A stretch of DNA of 60,817 nucleotides from Bacteroidia bacterium (GTDB lineage Bacteria; Bacteroidota; Bacteroidia; Flavobacteriales; Flavobacteriaceae), in the NCBI GenBank assembly GCA_030430535.1, contig JAUIKY010000019.1, positions 1-60,817 on the forward strand, read 5' to 3'. Of the stretch, positions 18,139-26,935 are shown in pieces (the first letter of the stretch is position 1; each line of letters starts with the position of its first letter). The notes beneath the pieces are model-generated. The model worked only from the letters and a program-made list of their open reading frames with translations. It made no database searches and was not told where the DNA came from. A program made the position numbers and the translations under genes.

Positions 18139-19149
18139 ATGAGCCCATTAAAATCTGCCTTACTCATTTTATTAAGCCTCACAACCCTCCAAGGTTTTTC
18201 GCAATATACCGATGTAATTAATTCCAACCGCCCCGGGGTATCACGGAGCGCCTTTTCCGTAGGTACCAATGTAGCCCAACTGGAAGTTGGCCCATACATT
18301 ATTAAAGAAGAACGCACTCCCGCCCCAGCTTACGAAGTTTCGGGTTTCGGGATTGATTTTGCCGCTCGCTACGGACTGTTTTTTGAAGAATTGGAAATCA
18401 ATATTGAAGGCACCTACCAAAACGACACCAAAACATTTGCATCAAACTTTAATGCCGAAGAGGACCGCGCCAACTTTAAGTTTGCGGCCATTGGAGCTAA
18501 ATACTTGCTTTACGACCCGTATAAAAATGCAGAGGAAGACAAGCCCAATCTCTATAGTTGGAAAGCCAACCGGCAATTTAAATGGAAAACTTTAATTCCT
18601 GCCGTTGCCATTTACGCAGGCGCTAACTATGATACCGAAAACAATCCTTACACTGCCCCAGGTATTGAGGGTTTCAGCCCTAAAGTAATGATTGCTACCC
18701 AAAACAATTTTTCGGGCGGATGGGTTTTTGTGATGAATTTTATAAAAGACCGTATTGGCACAGACCAGTCAGATTTTCAATATATTTTAACCTTAACGCA
18801 TTCGTTCAGTCCGAAATGGGTTATTTTTGGCGAAACGCAAGGTATTAAGAGTGATTTTTACGCCGATAACCTTTTTAGGTTTGGCGGCGCCTATTTACTG
18901 GGAAAGGATTTTCAATTGGATACCGCGCTGACTTTTAACACCAAAGACACACCTTCTGTTTTCAGTGTCAATTTCGGAATGTCTTACCGCTTGGATTTCC
19001 ATAAGGACAAAGAAATAGACAATGGCACTTCTATGGAAGACGAAATGCAACGCCGAAACAACAGAAACAGAACATCCAAAAAGAGTAAAAAAGACGACAC
19101 TGACAAGCCTTTGCAAAGACGACAAAAAACAGAAATAGATTTCGACTAA
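18139..19149 (+). CDS. Outer-membrane transporter-like beta-barrel (phenol MetA-type)
   Basis: From this ATG the 336-residue protein starts with a signal peptide (SALLILLSLTTLQGFSQ). The mature part has the start common to MetA-pathway outer-membrane barrels, INSNRPGVSRSAFSVG then VAQLEVGPYI, followed by alternating strands (FDIAARYGL-like, YILTLTHSFSPKWVIFGETQG, FSVNFGMSYRLDF). It ends in a charged, disordered tail (residues ~295-336). An upstream in-frame ATG at 18052 would put 29 non-signal residues in front and lies upstream of the candidate promoter, so I reject it. Substrate unknown. It is followed 26 bases later by the GNAT gene and may be cotranscribed with it. Confidence 0.78.
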   Translation: MSPLKSALLILLSLTTLQGFSQYTDVINSNRPGVSRSAFSVGTNVAQLEVGPYIIKEERTPAPAYEVSGFGIDFAARYGLFFEELEINIEGTYQNDTKTFASNFNAEEDRANFKFAAIGAKYLLYDPYKNAEEDKPNLYSWKANRQFKWKTLIPAVAIYAGANYDTENNPYTAPGIEGFSPKVMIATQNNFSGGWVFVMNFIKDRIGTDQSDFQYILTLTHSFSPKWVIFGETQGIKSDFYADNLFRFGGAYLLGKDFQLDTALTFNTKDTPSVFSVNFGMSYRLDFHKDKEIDNGTSMEDEMQRRNNRNRTSKKSKKDDTDKPLQRRQKTEIDFD

Positions 19150-19175
19150 ATTATAAACTAAGCCTACCAAAACCA

Positions 19176-20297
19176 ATGGTAACACTCAAAGAAGTAAAAA
19201 CAAAAAAAGACCTCAAAGCCTTTGTTAAATTTCCTTTTAAGCTTTACAAAGACTCAAAATATTGGGTACCCCCCATTATTAGCCAGGAAATGAAGACCTT
19301 CGACAAAAACGAAAACCCCGTTTTTAATGATGCCGAAGCTCGATTGTTTCTAGCATACAAAAACAACGAAATAGTTGGACGTATCGCCGCCATTACCAAT
19401 TGGCTGGAAATAAACGGACAAAACCAAAAGAAAATGCGTTTTGGGTGGTTCGATTTTATTGACGACTTAGAAGTATCGAAAGCCTTACTCGACCAAGTTG
19501 AAGCTATTGGCAAGGAACATAATCTGGAATACACCGAGGGCCCCGTTGGGTTTTCAAATCTGGACAAAGTTGGGGTTTTAACCGAAGGGTTTGATATTAT
19601 TGGCTCCATGATAACCTGGTACAACCACCCCTATTACATAAAACATTACGAGGCCGCGAACTATAAAATTGAAAAATCTTATAGCGAAAGTCGATTCCCG
19701 TTTTCCAATGTGAAACCAGAATTTTTCCTCAAGGCCAATGAATTGATAAAAAGACGCTACAAAGTCAAGGCGCTAAACTTCACCTCGACAAAAGATGTGA
19801 TGCCATACGCCGACAAGATGTTTGACCTTTTTAACGAAACTTACGCCAAGCTCTCATCTTTTGTTGCCATTAACGACATACAAAAAGCATATTTTAAAAA
19901 GAAATTCATCAGTTTTATAAACCCAGAGTACATCAAGTTTGTAATGGATGAAAATGACGAAATGATTGCTTTTGCCATTGTGATGCCGTCGTTTTCAAAA
20001 GCATTACAAAAAATGAATGGCAGATTGTTCCCATTCGGATTCCTGCATATCTTACAAGCCAAAAAACACAGCAAAGACGCTAGTTTTTACTTAATTGGCG
20101 TGCACCCCGATTACCAAAACAAGGGGGTTCACGCGGTTATTTTTAACGAATACTACCATACCTTTAAAGAAAAAGGTATTGAAATGTGCTACAGAACCCC
20201 AGAATTGGAAGACAACGAAGCTATAAAAAAGATATGGAAACATTTTGACCCAGAAGTTTACAAACGAAGAAAAACGTTTAGAAAAGATTTAGCATAA
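19176..20297 (+). CDS. GNAT-fold N-acyltransferase, candidate sulfonolipid/ceramide N-acyltransferase
   Basis: This 373-residue protein belongs to a Bacteroidota family with a GNAT domain in its C-terminal half. The acyl-CoA loop is FYLIGVHPDYQNKGVHAVIF (about 303-322). The N-terminal half has KYWVPP, IVGRIAAITN and RFGWFDFID, as in a degenerate first GNAT lobe. Homologues are often labelled only as hypothetical or N-acetyltransferase. It converges, across a terminator, on the alpha-oxoamine synthase gene. Bacterial ceramide synthases outside the eukaryotic type have been assigned to acyltransferase-fold proteins near serine palmitoyltransferase genes, so N-acylation of capnine is a reasonable hypothesis but unproven. 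Confidence 0.75.
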   Translation: MVTLKEVKTKKDLKAFVKFPFKLYKDSKYWVPPIISQEMKTFDKNENPVFNDAEARLFLAYKNNEIVGRIAAITNWLEINGQNQKKMRFGWFDFIDDLEVSKALLDQVEAIGKEHNLEYTEGPVGFSNLDKVGVLTEGFDIIGSMITWYNHPYYIKHYEAANYKIEKSYSESRFPFSNVKPEFFLKANELIKRRYKVKALNFTSTKDVMPYADKMFDLFNETYAKLSSFVAINDIQKAYFKKKFISFINPEYIKFVMDENDEMIAFAIVMPSFSKALQKMNGRLFPFGFLHILQAKKHSKDASFYLIGVHPDYQNKGVHAVIFNEYYHTFKEKGIEMCYRTPELEDNEAIKKIWKHFDPEVYKRRKTFRKDLA

Positions 20298-20333
20298 AAA
20301 AAATCCGATTCAATTCATGAATCGGATTTTTTT
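20296..20333. terminator. Bidirectional terminator between GNAT and acyltransferase genes
   Basis: AAATCCGATTCA and TGAATCGGATTT form a long perfect stem with a five-base loop, with A and T runs on either side. It serves the convergent genes ending at 20297 and 20351. Confidence 0.9.
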
Positions 20334-20350
20334 AGGTCAACATTTATATT

Positions 20351-21610
20351 TTACTCGCCCATGGCTGCCATTACCGCAGCAGAAAGGCGCTTGTAAGTTC
20401 CGTTGTTCAATCGTTCCCTAATAGCATCAAAAGCATCAAGTGTTTCACGAACATCTTCTAAAGTATGTGTTGCAGTTGGAATCAATCTTAATAAAATCAT
20501 CCCTTTAGGTATCACTGGGTAAACCACTATGGAACAGAATATTCCGTAGTTTTCACGCAAGTCTTTCACCAAAGCCATAGCCTCAGGAATACTTCCCTTT
20601 AAATATACTGGCGTTACACAACTTTGAGTTGTTCCGATATCAAAACCACGTTCTTTTAATCCCGATTGCAATGCATTAACATTTTCCCAAAGTTTCGCTT
20701 TTAGCTCTGGCATGGTTTTTAGCATTTCCAAACGCTTCAATGCTCCAACAACTAATTGCATTTGCAATGATTTGGCAAACATTTGTGAACGTAGATTGTA
20801 TTTTAAATAGTCGATAATTTCTTGGTCACCAGCAATAAAAGCCCCCGTACTTGCTAGGGATTTTGCAAAAGTAGCGAAGTACACGTCGATATCATCCTGA
20901 ACACCTTGCTCCTCACCTGCTCCGGCTCCTGTAGCACCTAAAGTACCAAAACCATGGGCATCGTCAACAAACAATCTGAATTTAAATTTCTTTTTAAGGG
21001 CTGCTATTTCCTTTAATCTTCCTTGCTCGCCACGCATACCAAACACACCTTCAGAAATCACTAAAATTCCTCCGCCGGTTTGCTCTGCCATTTTAGTGGC
21101 ACGCTCCAAGTTCTTTTCTAAACTTTCAACATCGTTATGCTTATAGGTGAATCGTTTTCCCATATGAAGACGCACCCCATCAATAATACAAGCATGCGCA
21201 TCTACATCGTAAACAATAATATCATCCTTGGCTACAAGGGCATCAATAGTTGATACCATACCTTGGTAGCCAAAGTTTAAAAGATAAGCTGCCTCTTTGT
21301 TTACAAAAGAAGCCAATTCGTTTTGAAGTTTTTCATGCAGATCGGTGTGTCCAGACATCATTCGCGCTCCCATAGGGTATGCCGATCCGTATTGTGCAGC
21401 CGCCTCAGCATCTACTTTTCTTACTTCTGGGTGGTTGGCCAAGCCTAAATAGTCGTTTATACTCCAAGTAATAACTTCTTTTCCTTGAAATTTCATTCGG
21501 TTAGAAATTTCCCCTTCCAATTTAGGAAACACAAAGTAACCTTCAGCTTGGGAAGCCCATTTTCCTAATGGCCCTTTGTCTTTGTAAATCTTATCAAATA
21601 AATCCTTCAT
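20351..21610 (-). CDS. Alpha-oxoamine synthase, probable cysteate (or serine) C-acyltransferase
   Basis: This 419-residue PLP enzyme is in the 8-amino-7-oxononanoate synthase/serine palmitoyltransferase family. Visible features: SINDYLGLANHP, the stacking His138 in DVDAHACIIDG, D217-A-H219 in VDDAHGFGTLG, and Lys250 in TFAKSLAST, which forms the Schiff base. The family condenses an amino acid with a fatty acyl donor. No bio gene is nearby, and the nearest enzyme on the same strand is a cysteine-synthase relative. I therefore favour condensation of cysteate with acyl-CoA/ACP to 3-ketocapnine, the first step of sulfonolipid synthesis, needed for gliding in Flavobacterium. Serine palmitoyltransferase is the alternative. 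Confidence 0.82.
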   Translation of the reverse strand: MKDLFDKIYKDKGPLGKWASQAEGYFVFPKLEGEISNRMKFQGKEVITWSINDYLGLANHPEVRKVDAEAAAQYGSAYPMGARMMSGHTDLHEKLQNELASFVNKEAAYLLNFGYQGMVSTIDALVAKDDIIVYDVDAHACIIDGVRLHMGKRFTYKHNDVESLEKNLERATKMAEQTGGGILVISEGVFGMRGEQGRLKEIAALKKKFKFRLFVDDAHGFGTLGATGAGAGEEQGVQDDIDVYFATFAKSLASTGAFIAGDQEIIDYLKYNLRSQMFAKSLQMQLVVGALKRLEMLKTMPELKAKLWENVNALQSGLKERGFDIGTTQSCVTPVYLKGSIPEAMALVKDLRENYGIFCSIVVYPVIPKGMILLRLIPTATHTLEDVRETLDAFDAIRERLNNGTYKRLSAAVMAAMGE

Positions 21611-21736
21611 TTACTAAAATCTTCTTATTGCTAATTAAAGTTAAAACGTAACTACAACCAAATAAACGCTTTATGGGAATACAACACCGTGTGTTTAGAA
21701 AATTCAAAGAAAGCTTTAGCTCTTAGTTAGTTCGTG

Positions 21737-21744
21737 CAAAATTA
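21737..21744 (-). promoter_or_regulatory. Candidate -7 element for the alpha-oxoamine synthase gene
   Basis: The minus strand reads TAATTTTG, a full TAnnTTTG match, about 125 bases upstream of the start codon. It lies after the terminator of the gene behind it, so it would give the acyltransferase its own transcript. The -33 region is poor. Confidence 0.45.
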
Positions 21745-21793
21745 AATATTTATCTGCTTTGAACATAATTTTTATTGTTCAATTATTGATAAA

Positions 21794-21843
21794 ATAAAAA
21801 AAGAGATGCCATTTTGCTTTTGTCGCAAAAAACATCTCTTTTA
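21794..21843 (-). terminator. Probable terminator of the cysteine-synthase-like gene
   Basis: On the minus strand AAAGAGATG and CATCTCTTT pair across a 24-base loop and are followed by T7. It lies 16 bases past the stop at 21860. Confidence 0.6.
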
Positions 21844-21859
21844 TTTGCTTGACATATTC

Positions 21860-22900
21860 TTATTTTATGTATTGGATGTTTTGCGCCGAAGCCTCATTAA
21901 TACTATCAAAGAAGCCTTGGTCTTCCATCCACTTGTCGCTGTACACCTTGCTCATATACCGTGCGCCATGATCGGGATAAATCACCACTACATAATCACC
22001 CTTTTTAAATCGGTTTTCCTCTCCCAATTGCAACAATGCCTGTGTGGCAGCCCCCGAAGTATAGCCAACAAACATGCCTTCGGTTTTTGCAATCAATCTC
22101 GCAGTGTGGGCACTGTCTTCGTCGGTTACTTTCACAAATTCATCAATGATATCAAAATCAGTAGCTGCCGGAATTAAATTCTTCCCTAAACCTTCAATGC
22201 GGTAAGGATAAATTTCTTTTTCATCGAACTCACGGGTTTCGTGGTATTTTTTCAGAACCGAACCAAAAGCATCCACCCCAATAATTTTAATATTTGGATT
22301 TTGCTCCTTTAAATATTTGGCCGTACCCGAAATGGTACCTCCAGTACCGCTGCAAGCCACCAAATGAGTGATTTTACCTCCGGTTTGCTTCCATATTTCT
22401 GGGCCAGTAGAATGATAGTGCGCATCAATATTCAACTGATTGAAATATTGGTTGATATAGATAGATCCCTTCATTTCCTCATGAAGCCTCTTGGCCACCT
22501 GATAATATGAACGTGGATCGTCTGCACTTACATGTGCGGGACAAACATAAACCTTTGCCCCCATGGTTTTTAGCATATCAATTTTGTCTGGCGACGACTT
22601 TGAACTTACCGCCAAAACGCAATCGTAACCCTTGATAATACTCACCATAGCAATACTAAAACCAGTATTGCCCGAAGTGGTTTCTATAATAGTATCACCC
22701 GGAGAAAGAATGCCTTGTTTTTCGGCCTGTTCAATAATATAAAGTGCTATTCTGTCTTTTGAAGAATGACCTGGGTTGAAAGATTCAACCTTTGCATAAA
22801 AATCGCCATCAAATTTGGAAGCTATTCTATTGAGTTTAACAAGCGGTGTGTTGCCTACTAAATCTAATACATTATCAAATACTTGATTTCTGTGTTCCAT
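21860..22900 (-). CDS. Cysteine-synthase-family PLP enzyme, candidate cysteate synthase
   Basis: This 346-residue fold-type II PLP enzyme carries Lys48 in the motif NPGHSSKDR, the substrate loop TTSGNTG (74-80) and the phosphate-binding loop SGTGGTISG (184-192). Standard CysK/CysM use GGSVKDR or SSSVKDR, so GHSSKDR is a variation close to the cofactor. The protein lacks a CBS domain. Its neighbour on the same strand is a probable cysteate acyltransferase, and Bacteroidota sulfonolipids need cysteate made from a serine derivative and sulfite. Assimilatory cysteine synthase is the alternative. The start at 22900 gives the usual N-terminus ([14 protein letters not shown]). Confidence 0.8.
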   Translation of the reverse strand: MEHRNQVFDNVLDLVGNTPLVKLNRIASKFDGDFYAKVESFNPGHSSKDRIALYIIEQAEKQGILSPGDTIIETTSGNTGFSIAMVSIIKGYDCVLAVSSKSSPDKIDMLKTMGAKVYVCPAHVSADDPRSYYQVAKRLHEEMKGSIYINQYFNQLNIDAHYHSTGPEIWKQTGGKITHLVACSGTGGTISGTAKYLKEQNPNIKIIGVDAFGSVLKKYHETREFDEKEIYPYRIEGLGKNLIPAATDFDIIDEFVKVTDEDSAHTARLIAKTEGMFVGYTSGAATQALLQLGEENRFKKGDYVVVIYPDHGARYMSKVYSDKWMEDQGFFDSINEASAQNIQYIK

Positions 22901-22956
22901 ATAAGCTTTTTAAAAACTGCCCTTTTTTCAAATGAAAAATACAGCCTAAAATCGAA

Positions 22957-22964
22957 CAAAAATA
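22957..22964 (-). promoter_or_regulatory. Candidate -7 element for the cysteine-synthase-like gene
   Basis: The minus strand reads TATTTTTG (full TAnnTTTG match) 56 bases upstream of the start at 22900. It lies between this gene and the oligopeptidase gene; no convincing -33 element is visible. Confidence 0.4.
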
Positions 22965-22976
22965 AAACTTTTTTTT

Positions 22977-25040
22977 TTACTGACCATGAATTCCCTCTAA
23001 ATCTAGCAAAAAGGCGTACTCGAGGGCTACTTCCTTTAAGCTCTCAAAACGCCCGGAAGCACCGCCATGCCCTGCATCCATGTCGGTATGCAACAGCAAT
23101 TTATTGTGGTCTGTTTTTAGCTCACGTAATTTCGCCACCCATTTTGCAGGCTCCCAGTATTGTACTTGCGAATCGTGCAAGCCAGTGGTGACCAACATAT
23201 TAGGATAATCTTTGGCTTCAACATTATCGTAAGGTGAATACGATTTCATGTAATCATAAAATTTCTTTTGATTGGGGTTGCCCCATTCATCATATTCTCC
23301 TGTTGTTAATGGAATAGTATCATCTAGCATAGTAGTAACCACATCAACAAAAGGCACAGCAGCTAAAACCCCGTTATAAAGCTCAGGGTTCATATTAATA
23401 ACAGCCCCCATAAGTAAGCCTCCAGCCGAACCACCGTAAGCATACAAATGCTTGTTCGACGTATATTTTTCTTCGATTAAATATTTTGAACAATCAACAA
23501 AATCGGTGAACGTGTTCTTTTTGGTCAACAATTTTCCGTTTTCGTACCAATCGCGGCCTAAATATTCACCGCCACGAATATGCGCAATGGCATAAATGAA
23601 TCCACGATCCAACAAACTCAATCGGATGCTAGAAAATGAAGGATCTATAGTAGAACCGTAAGAACCATAAGCGTATTGCAACAACGGATTGGAGCCATCT
23701 AACTTTATGCCCTTTCGGTAAACCAGCGAAATAGGTATTTTAACGCCGTCTCTTGCGGTAGCCCACACACGCTTTGATTCGTAGTTTTCTTTGTTAAACG
23801 TACCGCCTAAAACCTGTTGTTCTTTTTTTATTTCACTTTGTTTCGTTTCGAAATTATAATCGATAACAGCCGTTGGAGAGGTTAGCGAATTATAGACATA
23901 CCGTAGCACTGGGCTTTCAAAATCGGGGTTATTGCCCACATAAGCCGTATAGGTTTCAGAATCGAACGGCAAGTAATAATCTTCACTACCATCCCAACTC
24001 ATTATTCGTAATTTATTGAGTCCGTTTTCCCGCTCATTCAGCACCAAATAATCCTTAAATATTTCAATATCCTCTAAAAGCACTTCTTTTCTGTGTGGAA
24101 TAACATCTTTCCAATGCTCAATTCCTGTGTTATTTTCATCGGTTTTTGAGAGCTTGAAATTGGTTGCACCATCGGCATTCGAAATAATATAGAAACTATC
24201 ACCGTAATGAGATACCGAATACTCCAAATCGGGCATGCGCTCCTGGATGATTCTAAAATCGTCATCGGGCGAATCGGCATTGAGCACCCTGTATTCTGAA
24301 GACAGCGTACTCGACGAGCCAATAACAATATATTTTTTCGATTTGCATTTATATACAAACGTATGGAAAGTTTCATCGGTTTCGTGGTACACCTCTGCAT
24401 CAGTTTTGGTGTCGGTGTGCAATTCGTGCTTATAGATTTTATGCGAACGCAGGGTCACCTCGTCCTTCATCGCATAAAATAAAGTTTTGTTATCGTTGGC
24501 CCAAACCACGCTACCAGTTGTATTCAATATTTTATCGGAGAACACTTCACCCGTCACCAAATTTTTAACCTGGATGTTATATTGCCTCCTGCTCACGGTA
24601 TCGACCGAAAAAGCTGCCATGGTATTATCAGGGCTAATGGCTATGCTTCCCAAGTTGAAGTAAGCATGCCCATCGGCCATTTGGTTGCAATCGAACAATA
24701 TTTCTTCTGGAGCATCTAAAGTATCCTTTTTTCGCGCGTAAATGGGGTAATCCTTTCCTTTTTCGTAACGCGTTAAATACCAATAGCCGTTTAACTTATA
24801 AGGAACCGAGGTGTCGTCTTCTTTAATCCTGCCCTTCATTTCTTCAAACAGTTGCTTCTGAAACGCTTCTGTATGTGCCATCTGCTGCTTTGTATAAGCA
24901 TTTTCGGCATTAAGATATTCTATAACCTCGGGGTTTTCTCGGTCATTCAACCAATAATAATTATCAATTCTGATATCGTTATGAACAATCAGTTCTTTGG
25001 GTATTTTTTTTGCTACGGGCGCTTGTATGATAGTTTTCAA
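22977..25040 (-). CDS. ptrB: Oligopeptidase B (S9A prolyl oligopeptidase family)
   Basis: This 687-residue serine peptidase has an N-terminal beta-propeller (about 70-420) with the entry motif DNYYWLNDRENPEV, and a C-terminal alpha/beta hydrolase domain. The triad is Ser538 in YGGSAGGLL, Asp623 in GLHDSQV and His658 in AGHGGASGR. The lid-side motif AHIRGGEYLGRDWYENGK and the stretch after it are typical of oligopeptidase B, which cleaves short peptides after basic residues. No signal peptide is seen, so it is probably cytoplasmic. Length is normal for the family. Nothing in the surroundings suggests a specialised role. Confidence 0.9.
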   Translation of the reverse strand: MKTIIQAPVAKKIPKELIVHNDIRIDNYYWLNDRENPEVIEYLNAENAYTKQQMAHTEAFQKQLFEEMKGRIKEDDTSVPYKLNGYWYLTRYEKGKDYPIYARKKDTLDAPEEILFDCNQMADGHAYFNLGSIAISPDNTMAAFSVDTVSRRQYNIQVKNLVTGEVFSDKILNTTGSVVWANDNKTLFYAMKDEVTLRSHKIYKHELHTDTKTDAEVYHETDETFHTFVYKCKSKKYIVIGSSSTLSSEYRVLNADSPDDDFRIIQERMPDLEYSVSHYGDSFYIISNADGATNFKLSKTDENNTGIEHWKDVIPHRKEVLLEDIEIFKDYLVLNERENGLNKLRIMSWDGSEDYYLPFDSETYTAYVGNNPDFESPVLRYVYNSLTSPTAVIDYNFETKQSEIKKEQQVLGGTFNKENYESKRVWATARDGVKIPISLVYRKGIKLDGSNPLLQYAYGSYGSTIDPSFSSIRLSLLDRGFIYAIAHIRGGEYLGRDWYENGKLLTKKNTFTDFVDCSKYLIEEKYTSNKHLYAYGGSAGGLLMGAVINMNPELYNGVLAAVPFVDVVTTMLDDTIPLTTGEYDEWGNPNQKKFYDYMKSYSPYDNVEAKDYPNMLVTTGLHDSQVQYWEPAKWVAKLRELKTDHNKLLLHTDMDAGHGGASGRFESLKEVALEYAFLLDLEGIHGQ

Positions 25041-25059
25041 TGGAAACGATTTTATTCTT

Positions 25060-25081
25060 CAAATTTAAGGGCTCAAAAATA
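25060..25081 (-). promoter_or_regulatory. Candidate minus-strand -7 elements for oligopeptidase B
   Basis: Two full TAnnTTTG matches are read on the minus strand: TAAATTTG (25060-25067) and TATTTTTG (25074-25081). Either would give a short leader before the start at 25040. Confidence 0.4.
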
Positions 25082-25092
25082 GGAAATTTATA

Positions 25093-25100
25093 TAGTTTTG
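25093..25100 (+). promoter_or_regulatory. Candidate -7 element for the YbaB gene
   Basis: TAGTTTTG is a full TAnnTTTG match that ends one base before the upstream ATG (25102). Transcription would start at or after that ATG, which favours the second ATG at 25126. Confidence 0.45.
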
Positions 25101-25125
25101 CATGGCAACCTTAAAATTAAAAGAT

Positions 25126-25449
25126 ATGTTTGGTGACATGATGAATATGATGGGCAAACTAAAAGAAACCCAAAAGAAAGTTGAGGAAACAAAAAAGCGA
25201 TTGGATACCGTTTTGGTTGATGAAAGCAGTAATGACGGTAAGCTAAAAATTACATTAACCGCCAACAGAACCATAAAATCTATTGAAATGGACGACGAAT
25301 TGCTTGAAGACAAAGAGCAACTTGAAGACTACTTAATCCTTACCCTAAACAAAGCCATTGAAAAAGCTACCAAAGTGAATGAAGCCGAGCTGGCAGCGGT
25401 AGCTAAAGAAGGCATGCCGAATATTCCGGGGATGGATTTGTTTAAGTAA
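25126..25449 (+). CDS. YbaB/EbfC family nucleoid-associated protein
   Basis: From this start the 107-residue protein begins [18 protein letters not shown], as I recall for other flavobacterial YbaB proteins. It has a long N-terminal helix, central strands ([18 protein letters not shown]) and a C-terminal helix ending [10 protein letters not shown]. YbaB dimers bind DNA without strong sequence specificity. An in-frame ATG at 25102 would add eight residues, but a consensus -7 element ends at 25100, so that codon would be at or before the transcription start. No recR or dnaX is adjacent, unlike in many bacteria. Confidence 0.85.
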   Translation: MFGDMMNMMGKLKETQKKVEETKKRLDTVLVDESSNDGKLKITLTANRTIKSIEMDDELLEDKEQLEDYLILTLNKAIEKATKVNEAELAAVAKEGMPNIPGMDLFK

Positions 25450-25539
25450 AAGGCAATTTTTTTTATAAAAAGCCAATAACAACATTATTTTTTAGGCAAG
25501 AATTTTCCCTACATCGACTTATCCTACATTTAATCAAAA

Positions 25540-25574
25540 TTTGTACGTTGGCATTTTTTTAATAGCTACATTTG
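25540..25574 (+). promoter_or_regulatory. Promoter for the exopolysaccharide gene pair
   Basis: TTTG at 25540-25543, a 23-base spacer and TACATTTG at 25567-25574, both full matches to the Bacteroidota consensus. The leader to the ATG at 25604 would be about 23 bases. Confidence 0.6.
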
Positions 25575-25603
25575 ATGGTAAATTTGCTATTAGTTGATTG
25601 GTT

Positions 25604-26935
25604 ATGAAGAAGTTTTTCGTGTTTGCTTCGGGTGCTTGCTTGCTTGTTGTTGGCCTATATTTATACAACTACCCTTTAAAAAACGCTTACAAGAAAACAG
25701 ATAGTACTGTTTTCATTAAAAAAGATTCTTCAGGGTATTGCCTTTACAGAAACAATAAACCTTTCCAAATAAAAGGTGCTACTGGCAAAGTTCAATTCAA
25801 AGCTTTATCGGATATTGGCGGGAACACTATTAGGGTTTACGACACCATTAACATTAAATTTGTTTTAGATCGTGCCCTTAAAAATAATTTAGGCGTAATT
25901 ATCGACATCCCGTTGCCCAAATATTCAAAACATTACAATTACTACTCCAATAAAACCAATAACAACCGTCTTAAAAAAAAGGTTAAAAAACTAGTTAACA
26001 CTTACAAAAACCACCCCGCACTATTAATTTGGAACCTTGGTAACGAAATAGATTATCCCCTTACAGCTATAAAAAACGACTTCATAAAAACTTACAATGA
26101 ACTAATAGACATCATACACCTTGAAGACCCCAACCACCCCGTAGGTACAACTTTGATTCCATCGCGCACGCAAACATTAGGCATTCATTTACATTCTTCA
26201 AAAATTGATATTATAGGTTTCAACGCTTTCGGAAACCTGAAAATGATCAAACCTTTAATGGAGAAAATATCATACGTAAAATCACCGCTTCCCTATTATA
26301 TCAGTGAATTTGGAAGCAATGGCCCATGGGAAGAAAAAATGACGCCGTGGCAAATACCTATTGAACAAACCAGCACTAAAAAAGGGGAACAGTACACCGA
26401 ACAATTTCACAAATATGTTGGTAACGATGAAAATTCATTGGGAAATCTTGTGTTTTTCTGGGGACAAAAACAGGAACACACCCATACATGGTTCAGCATT
26501 TTTGATGAAAAAGGAAGAAAATCGGAAGTTTATTATTCGGTAAAATCATTTTGGGGAAATCCCGTCTCAAAAAGTGAGCTTCCGCCACAATTAAAATATA
26601 TGCTTATAGACGACAAAGGCGCCAAAGACCGATTGGTTTTTAATGCAAATGAAACTAAAAGCGCCAGAGTGTTAATGGAAAGTGAAATTGAAGGGGAAAT
26701 AGATACCACTTTTACATACAAATGGGAAATCTATAAAGAAGGCTGGAATTACAACCAAACTGAAAGTGAAGATAAACCCGTAAAAATACTCGAAACTGAA
26801 GTAAAAGCAGATTTTAAGTCCTTTTCTTTTAAAGTACCAAACCATGAGGGGCCGTACCGGATTTTCGTTTATGTGTACGACCAAAAAGGAAACTTTGCTA
26901 CATCAAACACCCCATTTTACGTTTTAAAGGAATGA
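25604..26935 (+). CDS. Membrane-anchored glycoside-hydrolase-like protein (clan GH-A, GH2-type barrel)
   Basis: This 443-residue protein has an uncleaved-looking N-terminal membrane segment (FFVFASGACLLVVGLYLY). A TIM-barrel domain (about 40-310) follows with two candidate catalytic glutamates: Glu148 in LIWNLGNEIDY and Glu235 in YYISEFGSNGP. This is the clan GH-A acid/base and nucleophile pattern, as in GH2. A C-terminal beta-sandwich (about 325-443) follows. The stop overlaps the ATG of the large glycosyltransferase by 4 bp, so the two are translated together. Residues 60-443 resemble the C-terminal third of that partner. A trimming or branching role on the nascent glycan in the periplasm is likely. 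A TTG six bases upstream is in frame, but ATG is preferred. Confidence 0.8.
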   Translation: MKKFFVFASGACLLVVGLYLYNYPLKNAYKKTDSTVFIKKDSSGYCLYRNNKPFQIKGATGKVQFKALSDIGGNTIRVYDTINIKFVLDRALKNNLGVIIDIPLPKYSKHYNYYSNKTNNNRLKKKVKKLVNTYKNHPALLIWNLGNEIDYPLTAIKNDFIKTYNELIDIIHLEDPNHPVGTTLIPSRTQTLGIHLHSSKIDIIGFNAFGNLKMIKPLMEKISYVKSPLPYYISEFGSNGPWEEKMTPWQIPIEQTSTKKGEQYTEQFHKYVGNDENSLGNLVFFWGQKQEHTHTWFSIFDEKGRKSEVYYSVKSFWGNPVSKSELPPQLKYMLIDDKGAKDRLVFNANETKSARVLMESEIEGEIDTTFTYKWEIYKEGWNYNQTESEDKPVKILETEVKADFKSFSFKVPNHEGPYRIFVYVYDQKGNFATSNTPFYVLKE

